Origin: Basfia succiniciproducens
Lineage (GTDB): Bacteria; Pseudomonadota; Gammaproteobacteria; Enterobacterales; Pasteurellaceae
Length of the DNA: 64,000 bases
NCBI RefSeq assembly: GCF_011455875.1
Contig: NZ_CP015031.1
Span: 2,027,405 to 2,091,404 of the forward strand
Reading direction: 5' to 3'
The translations under genes were made by a program, and so were the position numbers. The first letter of the stretch is position 1, and the number at the start of each line of letters is the position of its first letter. The notes under the pieces were generated by a model that saw only the letters and a program-made list of their open reading frames with translations, had not been told where the DNA came from and made no database searches. Below, in pieces: positions 47,112 through 57,192 of this stretch.

Positions 47112-49982
47112 ATGGCACAAATTGCACAAAATCCGCTTGTTTTAGTTGACGGTTCGTCTTATTTATACCGTGCGTTTCACGCGTTTCCTCCTCTGACAAA
47201 TTCCCTCGGTGAGCCGACGGGCGCAATGTTCGGTGTGTTAAATATGCTGAAGAGTCTGATTACTCAGGTACAGCCGAGTCATATTGCGGTGGTTTTTGAT
47301 GCTAAAGGCAAAACATTCCGGGACGAACTCTTTGAACAATATAAGTCTCACCGACCGCCGATGCCTGATGATTTACGCAAACAAATTCAGCCGTTGCACG
47401 ATATTATTCGCGCTTTAGGCATTCCTCTGCTTTCTATCGAAGGGGTTGAAGCGGACGATGTCATCGGCACTCTCGCTTTACAGGCGTCAAGTGCGGGCAA
47501 AAAAGTGCTGATTTCCACCGGCGATAAAGATATGGCGCAGTTAGTGGATGACAACATTATGCTTATCAATACCATGAATAACACTTTATTAGACAGAGAA
47601 GGCGTAATTGAAAAATACGGTATTCCGCCGGAATTAATCATTGATTATTTGGCCTTGATGGGAGATAGCTCCGATAATATTCCAGGTATCAGCGGCGTAG
47701 GTGAAAAAACCGCATTAGGCTTATTACAGGGAATCGGCAGCATGGCGGAAATTTATGCCAATTTGGATAACGTTGCCGATTTGCCTATTCGCGGGGCAAA
47801 AAAATTAGGGGAAAAACTGGCGGCGGCGAAAGCCGATGCGGATCTGTCTTATGTGCTGGCGACGATTAAAACGGATGTAGAGCTGGATTTGAACCCGGAA
47901 CAGCTTATTATCGGTACGGCGAATAAGGATGAATTAATAGAGTATTTTGCCCGTTATGAATTTAAACGTTGGTTAAACGAAGCCTTGAACGGCGAGAGTT
48001 CGGTAACGAAACCGCAGGAACAGGCGGTGAAAATTAATAATTATCAGGCAACGCCGGCGCTTGCTAAACAGGAAAGTGCGGTCAAAAATTCGGTAAAAAT
48101 CGACCGCACTTTGTATGAAACGGTGGACAATCAAGCCAAGCTGCAACAGTGGATTGAGAAAATCCGGCAGGTAAAATTAGTTGCGGTGGATACGGAAACC
48201 AACGCTTTGGATCCGATGCTGGCGGAACTGGTCGGCATATCTTTCGCTTTAGAAAACGGCGAGGCTTGTTATATTCCGCTTGCTCATGTTCATCAGGTTG
48301 CCGCTCAGGCGGAAAATGCGCAGGGCGATTTATTTGCGGAATCGGAGCAATCGCGTGAAAGTCGTTGGGAGCCGGTTGTCGGACAGCTGAACAAAGCGGA
48401 ATGCCTGTCTCAATTAAAACCCTTATTAGAAAACCCGGAAATTAAAAAAATCGGGCAGAATATTAAATACGATTTAACCATTTTTGCCAATAACGGCATT
48501 AATATGCAGGGCGTGACCTTTGATACCATGTTGGAATCCTATGTGCTGGACAGTACCGGGCGCCATAATATGGACGATTTAGCGGAACGTTATTTAGGGC
48601 ATCACACCATTGCTTTTGAAGATATTGCCGGCAAAGGGAAAAACCAACTGACGTTTGATCAAATCGAACTCAAAAAAGCGGCGGAATATGCGGCGGAGGA
48701 TGCAGATGTGACCATGAAACTGCACCAAACCTTATGGCGGGAAGTCGCTCAAAGTCCGGAATTGGTGAAACTGTATCAAGAAATGGAATTGCCTTTAGTG
48801 AGTGTGCTTTCCCGTATCGAGCGTAACGGCGTATTAATCGACAGCCGGGCTTTGCTGGCGCAATCAAAAGAATTTTCGCAAAAACTGACCGCACTTGAGA
48901 ACAAAGCCCACGAACTGGCGGGGCAACATTTTAATTTGGCGTCTACCAAACAGTTACAGGAGATTTTGTTTGATAAGCTCGGTTTGCCGGTGCTGAAGAA
49001 AACGCCGAAAGGGGCGCCTTCAACCAATGAAGAAGTGCTGGAAGAATTGGCTTATGAGCATGAATTGCCGAAATTGCTGGTAGAACACCGCGGTTTAAGC
49101 AAGCTTAAATCCACTTACACCGATAAATTGCCGCAAATGGTGAATCGAAAAACAGGGCGTGTGCATACCTCTTATCATCAGGCGGTCACCGCTACCGGCC
49201 GGTTATCTTCAAGTGATCCGAATTTGCAGAATATTCCGGTACGTAATGAAGAGGGGCGCCGCATCCGTCAGGCATTTATCGCCCGCAAAGGATTTAAAGT
49301 GATAGCTGCGGACTATTCGCAAATCGAATTACGCATTATGGCGCATTTATCGGCGGATAAAGGGTTAACCGCCGCCTTCAGCGAGGGGAAAGATATTCAC
49401 CGTTCGACAGCGGCGGAAATCTTCGGGCTTGCTCTGGAGAATGTTACCGCCGAACAGCGTCGTAGCGCCAAAGCCATTAATTTCGGCTTAATTTACGGCA
49501 TGTCTTCGTTTGGTCTGTCCCGTCAGCTCGGGATTGCCCGCGGCGATGCGCAACGTTACATGGATCTTTATTTCCAGCGTTATCCGGGCGTACAGACCTT
49601 TATGACCAATATTCGGGAAAAAGCCAAATCGCAGGGGTATGTGGAAACATTATTCGGTCGCCGTTTGTATTTGCCGGACATTCAATCCGCTAACGCCATG
49701 CGTCGCAAAGCGGCGGAACGGGTGGCGATTAACGCACCGATGCAGGGAACCGCGGCGGATATTATCAAGCGGGCGATGATCGATATTGATAAAGCCATTA
49801 CCGATGATCCGGATATTCTCATGATTATGCAGGTACACGATGAATTGGTCTTTGAAGTCAAAGAAGACAAAATCGAGCATTACAGCGCTCTGATTAAATC
49901 CTTAATGGAAAATGCCGCACAACTTCATGTTCCGCTGATTGTTGATGTGGGGGTGGGCGATAACTGGGACGAAGCCCATTAA
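47112..49982 (+). CDS. polA: DNA polymerase I
   Basis: Repair and Okazaki-fragment polymerase, 956 residues from the ATG at 47112; an in-frame TTG nine codons earlier lacks a ribosome site. The N-terminal 5' nuclease (about 1-300) is followed by a linker, the 3'-5' exonuclease and the polymerase. Proofreading residues look intact: DTE in VAVDTETN (D360), NIKYDLTIF and YAAEDADVT. Polymerase motifs DYSQIELR, the O-helix [14 protein letters not shown] and [10 protein letters not shown] are present. A TATAAT lies at 47073-47078. Three uptake signals lie inside the gene, two as an inverted pair in the linker. Confidence 0.97.
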   Translation: MAQIAQNPLVLVDGSSYLYRAFHAFPPLTNSLGEPTGAMFGVLNMLKSLITQVQPSHIAVVFDAKGKTFRDELFEQYKSHRPPMPDDLRKQIQPLHDIIRALGIPLLSIEGVEADDVIGTLALQASSAGKKVLISTGDKDMAQLVDDNIMLINTMNNTLLDREGVIEKYGIPPELIIDYLALMGDSSDNIPGISGVGEKTALGLLQGIGSMAEIYANLDNVADLPIRGAKKLGEKLAAAKADADLSYVLATIKTDVELDLNPEQLIIGTANKDELIEYFARYEFKRWLNEALNGESSVTKPQEQAVKINNYQATPALAKQESAVKNSVKIDRTLYETVDNQAKLQQWIEKIRQVKLVAVDTETNALDPMLAELVGISFALENGEACYIPLAHVHQVAAQAENAQGDLFAESEQSRESRWEPVVGQLNKAECLSQLKPLLENPEIKKIGQNIKYDLTIFANNGINMQGVTFDTMLESYVLDSTGRHNMDDLAERYLGHHTIAFEDIAGKGKNQLTFDQIELKKAAEYAAEDADVTMKLHQTLWREVAQSPELVKLYQEMELPLVSVLSRIERNGVLIDSRALLAQSKEFSQKLTALENKAHELAGQHFNLASTKQLQEILFDKLGLPVLKKTPKGAPSTNEEVLEELAYEHELPKLLVEHRGLSKLKSTYTDKLPQMVNRKTGRVHTSYHQAVTATGRLSSSDPNLQNIPVRNEEGRRIRQAFIARKGFKVIAADYSQIELRIMAHLSADKGLTAAFSEGKDIHRSTAAEIFGLALENVTAEQRRSAKAINFGLIYGMSSFGLSRQLGIARGDAQRYMDLYFQRYPGVQTFMTNIREKAKSQGYVETLFGRRLYLPDIQSANAMRRKAAERVAINAPMQGTAADIIKRAMIDIDKAITDDPDILMIMQVHDELVFEVKEDKIEHYSALIKSLMENAAQLHVPLIVDVGVGDNWDEAH

Positions 49983-50075
49983 TGTTATGGAAACCCAGGC
50001 CTTGAACGTGGCGAAGTGGATTTAGCGTTGCTTACGCCTAATATGGCGATGTCAGATTTGTATATCCGTCATTGA
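49983..50075 (+). pseudogene. Remnant of a LysR-type regulator effector domain
   Basis: Directly after the polA stop, and in the same frame, 30 sense codons end at TGA (50073-50075). The central part reads LERGEVDLALLTP followed by SDLYIRH, typical of the effector-binding domain of LysR-type regulators (G-x-x-DLAL then L-x-x-R-x-LF). There is no start codon, no helix-turn-helix and no continuation, so I read it as a truncated relic. It is short, and the call rests on motif resemblance only. Confidence 0.42.
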
Positions 50076-50150
50076 AAAATAAATTTTTATATTTTGTAGC
50101 ATGTTTTCATAAATCATTTAAATTTTATTATACATAAAAATGGTCAATAT

Positions 50151-50179
50151 TTGACAAATATACTATTTTAATGTAGCAT
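50151..50179 (+). promoter_or_regulatory. Candidate betT promoter
   Basis: TTGACA (50151-50156), a 17-bp spacer and TAGCAT (50174-50179) lie in the AT-rich gap before betT. A hairpin GCTGAA/TTCAGC (50197-50216) follows. The leader would be about 270 bases, with a CCCCT/AGGGG hairpin near 50290-50307. Confidence 0.45.
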
Positions 50180-50411
50180 GCAGTCTTATTTTGTTTGCTG
50201 AATTTTATTATTCAGCTACATTTTGTCTATTGTTTAGCGAATCCCGCTATCTTTTGGTATTACTTTTCTGGTAATTCCGCATCAAAAATCCCCTCTCCGG
50301 TAAGGGGCGATAACAGACCCTGAGTTTCTTTATTTCATTTTTGTTTTTGTAACAAAAGTTTTTGAATGTTTTAAATCATTCCCTGTTCAGCATAAATTTA
50401 AAGCGTTCATA

Positions 50412-50444
50412 TTAGGGTATGTTTATAGAAGATAACAGACCTAA
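50412..50444. repeat. Palindromic repeat shared with the pnuC-rapA element
   Basis: TTAGGGTATGTTTAT, then AGAAG, then ATAACAGACCTAA form an imperfect palindrome. It matches the left end of the element at 12008 at about 25 of 27 aligned positions. It lies immediately upstream of the betT ribosome site and includes an in-frame ATG (50419) that would add 14 codons. Confidence 0.6.
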
Positions 50445-50460
50445 CAACATGGAGCATTTA

Positions 50461-52479
50461 ATGAGTTTATATCAACAACTTCGTGCTACGAGTACGTTAA
50501 AAGCACCTATTTTTATGCCGACGGTAATATTTGTTTTGCTGGTTACCGTTTTTTGTTCGGTTTTTCCCGAGCAGGCTCAAATTACGTTAAATATGGTAAA
50601 GCAAAGTATTTTTACGCATTTTAGTTGGTTTTATATTTTAGCCGGATCGATTTTCTTTCTTTTCCTTATTTTCTTGTGTGGTAGCCGTTTGGGAGATATT
50701 CGTTTAGGTGCGGACAACGATGAACCCGAATTTTCCTTTACCTCATGGATCGCTATGCTATTTGCGGCGGGAATGGGGATCGGGTTGATGTACTTCGGGG
50801 TTGCCGAACCGGTGTTGCATTATGTAAAACCGGTACAGGAAAATTTAACGGAAGCGGAACGCATGAAAGAAGCTATGATGACAACTTTTTATCATTGGGG
50901 AATCCATGCTTGGGCAATTTATGCGGTTATTGCGTTGGCATTAGCTTATTTTGGTTTCCGCTATAAACTGCCGTTAACGGTACGTTCCGGTTTTTATCCT
51001 TTATTAAAAAATAATCTTTCCGGCTTTTGGGGGCATTTAATCGACATTGTGGCTCTGTGCAGCACGATTTTTGGTTTAACCACCACCTTAGGTTATGGGG
51101 CGATGCAGGTGAATGCTGGCTTTAATAATTTAGGTTTAATTGATAGCAATAGTTTTGTCGTATTGGCGGTAATTATGATTGTTTCCATGATGCTAGCCGT
51201 TATTTCCGCCATTTCAGGTGTCGGTAAAGGAGTAAAGATCCTAAGTGAAACAAATTTGGTATTAGGCGGATTACTGCTTATTTTCGTGATTATAGCGGGC
51301 CCGACTTTGTGGTTATTCTCCGGTTTAACGGAGAACCTGGGTTATTACTTCAGTTCATTGCTTGAGCTAAGTTTCCGCACATTCGCTTATGAGCCCGAAC
51401 ATCAATCCTGGTTAAGTGGCTGGACAATTCTATATTGGTCCTGGTGGGCTTCCTGGGCGCCTTTTGTAGGCATGTTTATTGCAAAAATTTCTAAAGGTCG
51501 TACCATCCGCGAATTTATTTTAGGCGTATTGTTCGTACCTTCGTTATTTAATATTTTGTGGATGACAAGTTTCGGCGGTTCGGCGATCTGGATCGATCAG
51601 CAAACTCACGGTGCGCTGGCTGCAATCAGCGATAATACCGAGGCGTTGTTATTCGGTTTTTTTGATCAGTTACCTTTCGGTCAAATTGCTTCGGTTATCG
51701 CACTATTAGTGATTTCTATTTTCTTTATTACCTCGGCGGATTCCGGCATTTTTGTGTTAAACAATATGGCATCGCAAGGCAGCGGAAAAGCGCCGAAGTG
51801 GCAAAGCGTTTTTTGGGGCGCGTTGCTTGCGGTACTCGGACTTTCCCTGCTGTATTCCGGCGGGCTGGCTTCTTTGCAGTCTATGACCTTAATTATTGCA
51901 CTGCCTTTTATGGCGATTATGCTGGTGCTCTGCTTCGGTTTGTGGAAAGGATTGATGGTTGATACCCAATATTCCAGTAAAAAATTTACTCAAGGTAGTG
52001 TGTTATGGACCGGTGAAAACTGGAAAGAACGGCTGGAAAAAATTGTGAACCCGACGGATCGCAAAGATATCCGGCGTTTTCTGAATCAAATCGCTCGTCC
52101 TGCCTTTAATGATTTGGTGAAAGAATTTTTGGAACACGGTTTAAACGCACAAATGAATTTTATCGACGGTAAAAATCCTAAAATTGAGTTTGAAGTCGTT
52201 AATGAAAATTTGCGTAATTTCTTATACGGAATCCGTTTACAATCCCGTCAATTATCGGATTTAGTGGTGGATGACGATAATTTACCGAATCTGGAAGAAA
52301 GTAAAATTTATGAGCCGATTACCTATTTCTTCGACGGTCGCGAAGGTTATGACGTACAGTACATGACGCAAGAGGAACTCATCGTAGACGTATTAAAACA
52401 ATACGAACGGTTTATGAATCTGGCCATGGATAAAAGCCATAATTTAATGACGGCGGATGTAGAAAATATGGCGGAATAG
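50461..52479 (+). CDS. betT: Choline/glycine betaine transporter (BCCT family)
   Basis: A 672-residue secondary transporter with twelve hydrophobic helices and the BCCT signature around MYFGVAEPVLHY and WSWWASWAPFVGMFIAKIS. A long hydrophilic C-terminal domain (about 520-672) is typical of BetT-type carriers and their osmotic gating. I chose the ATG at 50461, with GGAG six bases upstream; an earlier ATG lies inside the repeat. No betA/betB genes are nearby, so the substrate may serve as osmoprotectant or be used elsewhere. BetT rather than another BCCT is by overall resemblance. Confidence 0.88.
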   Translation: MSLYQQLRATSTLKAPIFMPTVIFVLLVTVFCSVFPEQAQITLNMVKQSIFTHFSWFYILAGSIFFLFLIFLCGSRLGDIRLGADNDEPEFSFTSWIAMLFAAGMGIGLMYFGVAEPVLHYVKPVQENLTEAERMKEAMMTTFYHWGIHAWAIYAVIALALAYFGFRYKLPLTVRSGFYPLLKNNLSGFWGHLIDIVALCSTIFGLTTTLGYGAMQVNAGFNNLGLIDSNSFVVLAVIMIVSMMLAVISAISGVGKGVKILSETNLVLGGLLLIFVIIAGPTLWLFSGLTENLGYYFSSLLELSFRTFAYEPEHQSWLSGWTILYWSWWASWAPFVGMFIAKISKGRTIREFILGVLFVPSLFNILWMTSFGGSAIWIDQQTHGALAAISDNTEALLFGFFDQLPFGQIASVIALLVISIFFITSADSGIFVLNNMASQGSGKAPKWQSVFWGALLAVLGLSLLYSGGLASLQSMTLIIALPFMAIMLVLCFGLWKGLMVDTQYSSKKFTQGSVLWTGENWKERLEKIVNPTDRKDIRRFLNQIARPAFNDLVKEFLEHGLNAQMNFIDGKNPKIEFEVVNENLRNFLYGIRLQSRQLSDLVVDDDNLPNLEESKIYEPITYFFDGREGYDVQYMTQEELIVDVLKQYERFMNLAMDKSHNLMTADVENMAE

Positions 52480-52500
52480 CGAACTTCCCTTAATAAAATA

Positions 52501-52545
52501 AAAAGTGCGGTAAAAATTTGGAGATTTTTCACCGCACTTTTAAGG
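52501..52545. terminator. Bidirectional uptake-signal terminator between betT and hemN
   Basis: AAAAGTGCGGTAAAAAT faces ATTTTTCACCGCACTTTT over a 6-base loop, a long stem with one bulge. It lies between the convergent betT and hemN genes. Confidence 0.9.
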
Positions 52546-52559
52546 AAGAGAGGATTTGT

Positions 52560-53927
52560 CTAGATAATTCTTGAAAATTGCTGTCTTTTTGCCAGTTGTC
52601 TTGAATAGGTGTCAAAACACATACAAATGTTACGAATCAGCAGGCGGCCGCGGGCGGAGACCTGAATCGCCGTATCCGTGATTTCCACCAATCCGTCTTC
52701 GGCAAGGGGCGCCAGTAGGGCTAAATCTTCGGTAAAATGTGTTTTGAAATCAATATTATATTGTTTCTCGATTAACTCGTAATTAAGTTTAAAATTACAG
52801 ATCAACTGTTTGATTACATCACGGCGCAGGCAGTCTTCCTTGCTTAACACTAAGCCTTTGTGCAAGGCAATACCGGTTGCATCCACATCCGCATAATAGC
52901 GTTTCAACTCTTTTTGGTTTTGGGCGTAAGTATCACCTAACAGGCTGATTGCGGAAACGCCGAGACCTAATAAATCGCATTCTTCCTGTGTGGTGTAACC
53001 CTGGAAGTTACGGTGCAATACGCCGTTTTGTTGAGCAATCGCCAGTTCGTCATCCGGTTTGGCAAAATGATCCATACCGATAAACTTGTAACCCGCCGCA
53101 CCTAAGGTTTCGATAGTTTTTTGTAAAATCGTCAACTTGGTTTCCGGCGCCGGCAGCATATGATCTTTAATTTTTGCCTGTCCGGCAAAGCGGCTGGGTA
53201 GATGGGCGTAATTGAACACGCTCAAGCGATCGGGGTTTAACTCGATTACCTTTTGCAGGGTGAACATAAAACTTTCCACATTTTGCAACGGTAGACCGTA
53301 AATAAGATCCAGATTGGTGGACCGGAAACCTAGTTCACGGGCATGTACCAGCAAGGCTTTAATGAATTCTTCGTCCTGTTCGCGGTTCACCGCTTTTTGT
53401 ACGTCTTTATTGAAATCCTGTACGCCCATACTGATGCGGTTAAAACCTATTTTACGCAGGTGGTCTAGCATGCTGAGCTCGATTTCACGGGGATCCATTT
53501 CAATACTGATTTCAGCACTATCGGCAATGCTGAAATGATTGCGCAGCATGGTCATTAAGCGCGCGGATTGCGCTTCGGACAGATAAGTCGGCGTGCCGCC
53601 GCCCCAGTGAATTTGGGTAACGCTGCGGGTTTTAAATAATTCGGCGCGGTGTTTGATTTCCTGTTCAAGATAATCAAGATAAATATCCGCTTTATGCTGG
53701 TGGCGGGTAATCACTTTATTACAACCGCAGAAATAGCAAAGTTTATGGCAAAACGGAATATGCACATAAAGGGAAAGCGGACGGCCCGGATAACGTGCCG
53801 CTGCGGCTTTAAAATCTTCATCGGTGTAGTTCTCGTTGAATTCGAGCGCCGTCGGATAGGACGTATAACGGGGACCTGATTGATTGTATTTTTGAATCAG
53901 CGCCAAATCCCAAATAATGTCAGACAT
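52560..53927 (-). CDS. hemN: Oxygen-independent coproporphyrinogen III oxidase
   Basis: Radical-SAM enzyme converting coproporphyrinogen III to protoporphyrinogen IX without oxygen. The 455 residues run from the ATG at 53927 (MSDIIWD), which has GGGGA eight bases upstream; a GTG five codons earlier is less likely. The 4Fe-4S motif is C60-x3-C64-x2-C67 in FCHKLCYFCGC, preceded by GPRYTSYPTA and followed by HWGGGTPTYL. It pairs functionally with hemE at 4135. Separate transcription from the DUF2489 gene is not evident. Confidence 0.96.
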   Translation of the reverse strand: MSDIIWDLALIQKYNQSGPRYTSYPTALEFNENYTDEDFKAAAARYPGRPLSLYVHIPFCHKLCYFCGCNKVITRHQHKADIYLDYLEQEIKHRAELFKTRSVTQIHWGGGTPTYLSEAQSARLMTMLRNHFSIADSAEISIEMDPREIELSMLDHLRKIGFNRISMGVQDFNKDVQKAVNREQDEEFIKALLVHARELGFRSTNLDLIYGLPLQNVESFMFTLQKVIELNPDRLSVFNYAHLPSRFAGQAKIKDHMLPAPETKLTILQKTIETLGAAGYKFIGMDHFAKPDDELAIAQQNGVLHRNFQGYTTQEECDLLGLGVSAISLLGDTYAQNQKELKRYYADVDATGIALHKGLVLSKEDCLRRDVIKQLICNFKLNYELIEKQYNIDFKTHFTEDLALLAPLAEDGLVEITDTAIQVSARGRLLIRNICMCFDTYSRQLAKRQQFSRII

Positions 53928-53953
53928 AAAATGTTTCCCCACAAAACAATATG

Positions 53954-54409
53954 TTACTGTTTGATTTTTTGATAGCTTGCAATGTCAGCCAAAAGCTGTT
54001 CAAGCTCAGATTTGATTTTTTCTTCCAATTCCGCTTCGGCGGTTTCACGGGCCAGATCGAGTTTCATACGCTCATTGCGTTTAAGTGCGCGACGAGAATC
54101 GTGAGTCGGCATATCTTTTACCGTTTGGTAAAGCCGGTGCATGGAATGATAGGCATCAATCTCTTTTTGTCCTAAGGGTTCGAGCAGCATTTTTAACCGG
54201 ATCACGCCCTCGGAATGGTTGCATTCGCCGCTTTGCATGGCTTTGGCGATAATTGTAATGCTTTCGTGCAGGCGCGCGATTCTGGCTTGACGGGCCTGCG
54301 CAAAACGGCGTTTTTGCTTGTGCAGTTCACGGAAAATATAAATGCTGTAACCCGCCATTGCGACAATAATAATGATGGCGAGAATGGAAAGAATATAAGT
54401 CCAGGTCAT
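53954..54409 (-). CDS. DUF2489 family membrane-anchored protein
   Basis: A 151-residue protein with one N-terminal transmembrane helix (about 5-27), then a basic segment (HKQKRRFAQARQARI) and a mostly helical, charged cytoplasmic domain with likely coiled coil at 110-145. It resembles the DUF2489 family seen beside yihI-hemN in related species. It lies 12 bp after yihI and 26 bp before hemN, so a shared transcript is likely. The function is unknown. Confidence 0.8.
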   Translation of the reverse strand: MTWTYILSILAIIIIVAMAGYSIYIFRELHKQKRRFAQARQARIARLHESITIIAKAMQSGECNHSEGVIRLKMLLEPLGQKEIDAYHSMHRLYQTVKDMPTHDSRRALKRNERMKLDLARETAEAELEEKIKSELEQLLADIASYQKIKQ

Positions 54410-54421
54410 AAAAATAATGAA

Positions 54422-55006
54422 TTATTTAAATTGGTTAATATCGATTTTCTCAAAGGTACGCAGCAAGTTGTCTTCGCTTTCTTCTTCGTCTTCAATACCC
54501 AGTTCGTCCATTAATTGAGCAATGCGATCCAGGCATTCATCCACGAATTTTTGATCTTCTGCGCTGATTGTTTTGCCTTCGTCCAACGCATCCAATAATT
54601 GATTAAGGCATTCATTGTTTTCCAATTGCTCTAATTCAAGCATCGGATCCAATTTTTTCACTTTTTCTTCCGCAGGCTGAACCTGAACCGGTTGGATAAA
54701 TTGACCTTTTTCCGGCTTATTGACGAATTCCACCACTAAAGGCACTTTTTTGCGGCTGCCTAAGCGCGGATCCCGTTTTTCCTGCATTTGTTGGTTGTTG
54801 TGCTGTTCAGACCGGCTGTGACGGGAACCTGAAGTTAACCCTTTGTGTTTTTTCTTTTTTTTATCTTCACGGGCTTTCGCATCCAATTCATAACGCGTGA
54901 GTTTTTTGCTCGGACGGGTATAACTTGCCGGTGAGATTTGACTTTTATCCGATTTGCGCTGCGGCATCACATCAACGATGTTGCGGCTTTTCTTTTGACG
55001 AGACAT
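54422..55006 (-). CDS. yihI: Der GTPase-activating protein YihI
   Basis: A 194-residue protein with a highly basic, disordered N-terminal half ([31 protein letters not shown]) and an acidic C-terminal half. In E. coli YihI stimulates the GTPase Der and so tunes 50S ribosome assembly. The N-terminal pattern and the yihI-hemN neighbourhood support the call. First gene of the minus-strand cluster. Confidence 0.9.
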   Translation of the reverse strand: MSRQKKSRNIVDVMPQRKSDKSQISPASYTRPSKKLTRYELDAKAREDKKKKKHKGLTSGSRHSRSEQHNNQQMQEKRDPRLGSRKKVPLVVEFVNKPEKGQFIQPVQVQPAEEKVKKLDPMLELEQLENNECLNQLLDALDEGKTISAEDQKFVDECLDRIAQLMDELGIEDEEESEDNLLRTFEKIDINQFK

Positions 55007-55157
55007 AATATTCCTTACATTCCTAAACGATTAAGGGCGGATTGTATCATTTTAGCGGGATTATCTCACTATTTCTTTGCAATTTACCTCTATCCGGTTA
55101 GCGGAAATTTTATCCCGGAGAAAATAAAATTTGCGCTTTTTCGACCGCACTTTTGCC

Positions 55158-55817
55158 TTAGAAATCCGCCGGGCGGAAAAAGGTCATTTCTTCGCCGCTA
55201 ATTGGATGTTTGATGGTGAGGCTTTCCGCATGCAGACATAAACGTGGCGCCATGGTTTTCGCCTGCGGATGCGCATAAAATTTGTCCCCTAAAATAGGAT
55301 GACCGAGCGCCAGCATATGCAAACGCAATTGGTGCGAACGTCCGGTAATCGGCGTGAGTTTGACCCGGGTGGTATTGTTGGGCAGGCGTTGTAAAACTTC
55401 GTATTTTGTGACCGCACTTTTCCCCCGTTCGAAACAAATCGTTTGCCGCGGGCGGTTTTCCCAGTCGCAAACCAAAGGGAGATTTACCTCGCCCGAATCC
55501 TGCTCCAAGTGTCCCCAGACTAAGGCTTCGTAGTATTTCTTGGTTTCGCGTTCACGAAACTGACGTTTTAGTTCGCTGTCCGCCGCTTTGCTCATGGCGA
55601 ATAACAAAATTCCGCTGGTTGCCATATCCAGGCGGTGTGCAGGTTCGCAGAATCCGTATTTATCTTTTACCCGAGACATTGCACTGTCGTAATATTGGGG
55701 CTGATTTCCCGGTACCGAAAGCAAGCCGCTCGGCTTATTGACCACTAAAATATGATTATCATGATAAACAATATCAAGCCAGGGCTCTGTCGGTGGGTTA
55801 TATTCAATTAATGCCAT
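55158..55817 (-). CDS. rluA: tRNA/23S rRNA pseudouridine synthase RluA
   Basis: Makes pseudouridine at 23S rRNA position 746 and tRNA position 32. At 219 residues it has the short RluA form without an S4 domain. The catalytic aspartate is D64 in HRLDMATSG, with NKPSGLLSVPG before and GRSHQLRLHM after. One uptake signal lies inside the gene (55411). Confidence 0.95.
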   Translation of the reverse strand: MALIEYNPPTEPWLDIVYHDNHILVVNKPSGLLSVPGNQPQYYDSAMSRVKDKYGFCEPAHRLDMATSGILLFAMSKAADSELKRQFRERETKKYYEALVWGHLEQDSGEVNLPLVCDWENRPRQTICFERGKSAVTKYEVLQRLPNNTTRVKLTPITGRSHQLRLHMLALGHPILGDKFYAHPQAKTMAPRLCLHAESLTIKHPISGEEMTFFRPADF

Positions 55818-55903
55818 GAAATTCTCTTATAGGGTGGAAAATAAAGAAAACGGGGATTATACAAAACTTTGTCGATTTTGACCGCACTTTTTATTGATAA
55901 ACC

Positions 55904-55928
55904 GGCGGGCATCAGAACCATGCCCGCC
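55904..55928 (-). terminator. argE terminator
   Basis: GGCGGGCAT pairs perfectly (9 bp) with ATGCCCGCC over a 7-base loop. On the minus strand it is followed by moderately T-rich sequence and an uptake signal (55881). It lies 22 bases after argE. Confidence 0.7.
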
Positions 55929-55949
55929 TTGAATTACGAGTGATAAGAA

Positions 55950-57092
55950 TCAGCAGAAATGCATAATCATTTTGGTGAGTAAGTCACGGGTCGGCTCAAT
56001 AAACTCGGCAGATAAAAATTCATCCGGTTGGTGTGCCTGTTCGATAGAACCCGGGCCCAGCACTAAGGTCGGGCAGAGTTCCTGAATAAAAGGCGCTTCA
56101 GTGCAATAATTTACCACCTCGCATTTTTCACCCAGTAATTTTTCCACAACCTGCACGACTTGCGCGCTATGTTCGCATTCGTAACCGGGCGTAGGTTCAT
56201 GCAAAGCTTCGATAGAAATACGATCGCCCCATTTTTCAAACATAGGCGCCAATTTTTGTTGCAGCATTTCGTCTAAATCTTCCAAACGCATTTTCGGCAA
56301 CGGGCGAATGTCAAAATGCAGTTCGCAACAGCCGCAGATTCGATTTACCGCATCGCCGCCGTGAATCGCTCCGAAGTTCATGGTCGGGTAAGGAATTTCA
56401 AAGGCGTCGTGGTGATATTTATCCCGTAATTCATCGCGCATTTGCATCAGATAGCCGGTTGCCTCGTGCATCAGTTCGATAGCGTTAATGCCTTTTGCCG
56501 GGTCGCTTGAATGCCCGCTTTTGCCGATGATACGAACCGCTTTTCCCACATGTCCTTTATGTGCCCGTACGGCGCGAAGTGAAGTCGGTTCGCCGATTAA
56601 GGCGCAATCCGGGCGGATGTGCGTGTGTCGGATAAAGGTACGGGTGCCGAGCATGGTGGTTTCCTCATCCGCCGTTGCCAGAATGCGTAAAGGTTTAGTC
56701 AGTTTGGTTAAATCGATTTGGCGGACGGCGTCAATAACAAAGGCAAAAAAGCCTTTCATATCCGCCGTGCCTAAACCGAAAAATTTACCGTCACGTTCCG
56801 TCAGTTTAAAAGGGTTGGTGGTCCATAATTCTTCGTTGCAAGGTACGGTATCCGTGTGACCCGCTAATAATAAGCCGCCTTCGCCTTCGCCGTAGGTCGC
56901 CAATAAATTGTATTTGGCGCGGCTGTTTTCCACCGGAATAATTTCCGTTTTAAAACCGAGCGTCGCCAGCCAATCGGCTAATAACTCAATTAACGCTTTG
57001 TTTGATTGGTCAAATTCGGGTTCAAGGGCGCTGATGGTCGGAAGGGCGATCAACTGTGAATACATATCGAGAAATTTAGGCAGTCGTTTCAT
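55950..57092 (-). CDS. argE: Acetylornithine deacetylase
   Basis: Zn-dependent M20-family hydrolase releasing ornithine from N-acetylornithine. The 380 residues contain the metal ligands H79 and D81 (GHTDT), D111 (TADMKGF) and the catalytic pair E143-E144 (TADEETTM), followed by GEPTSL. It is divergent from argC across a 100-bp region with ArgR boxes, as in E. coli argECBH. Confidence 0.96.
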   Translation of the reverse strand: MKRLPKFLDMYSQLIALPTISALEPEFDQSNKALIELLADWLATLGFKTEIIPVENSRAKYNLLATYGEGEGGLLLAGHTDTVPCNEELWTTNPFKLTERDGKFFGLGTADMKGFFAFVIDAVRQIDLTKLTKPLRILATADEETTMLGTRTFIRHTHIRPDCALIGEPTSLRAVRAHKGHVGKAVRIIGKSGHSSDPAKGINAIELMHEATGYLMQMRDELRDKYHHDAFEIPYPTMNFGAIHGGDAVNRICGCCELHFDIRPLPKMRLEDLDEMLQQKLAPMFEKWGDRISIEALHEPTPGYECEHSAQVVQVVEKLLGEKCEVVNYCTEAPFIQELCPTLVLGPGSIEQAHQPDEFLSAEFIEPTRDLLTKMIMHFC

Positions 57093-57118
57093 GGCGGTAG
57101 TCCAAATAGTTGTTGATT

Positions 57119-57157
57119 TTTAAATAATTATGCAGAATAATAGCATAATTAATCATT
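57119..57157. promoter_or_regulatory. Tandem ARG boxes in the argE-argC divergent region
   Basis: Box 1 (57119-57136) contains AAATAATTATGCA and fits the 18-bp ARG consensus with about two mismatches. Box 2 (57140-57157) contains GCATAATTAATCA with about four. They are separated by exactly 3 bp, the ArgR hexamer geometry. One operator could control both argE and argCBH. Confidence 0.8.
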
Positions 57158-57192
57158 AATAAGAATTTTAAATCTATTATACGGGATAAATT

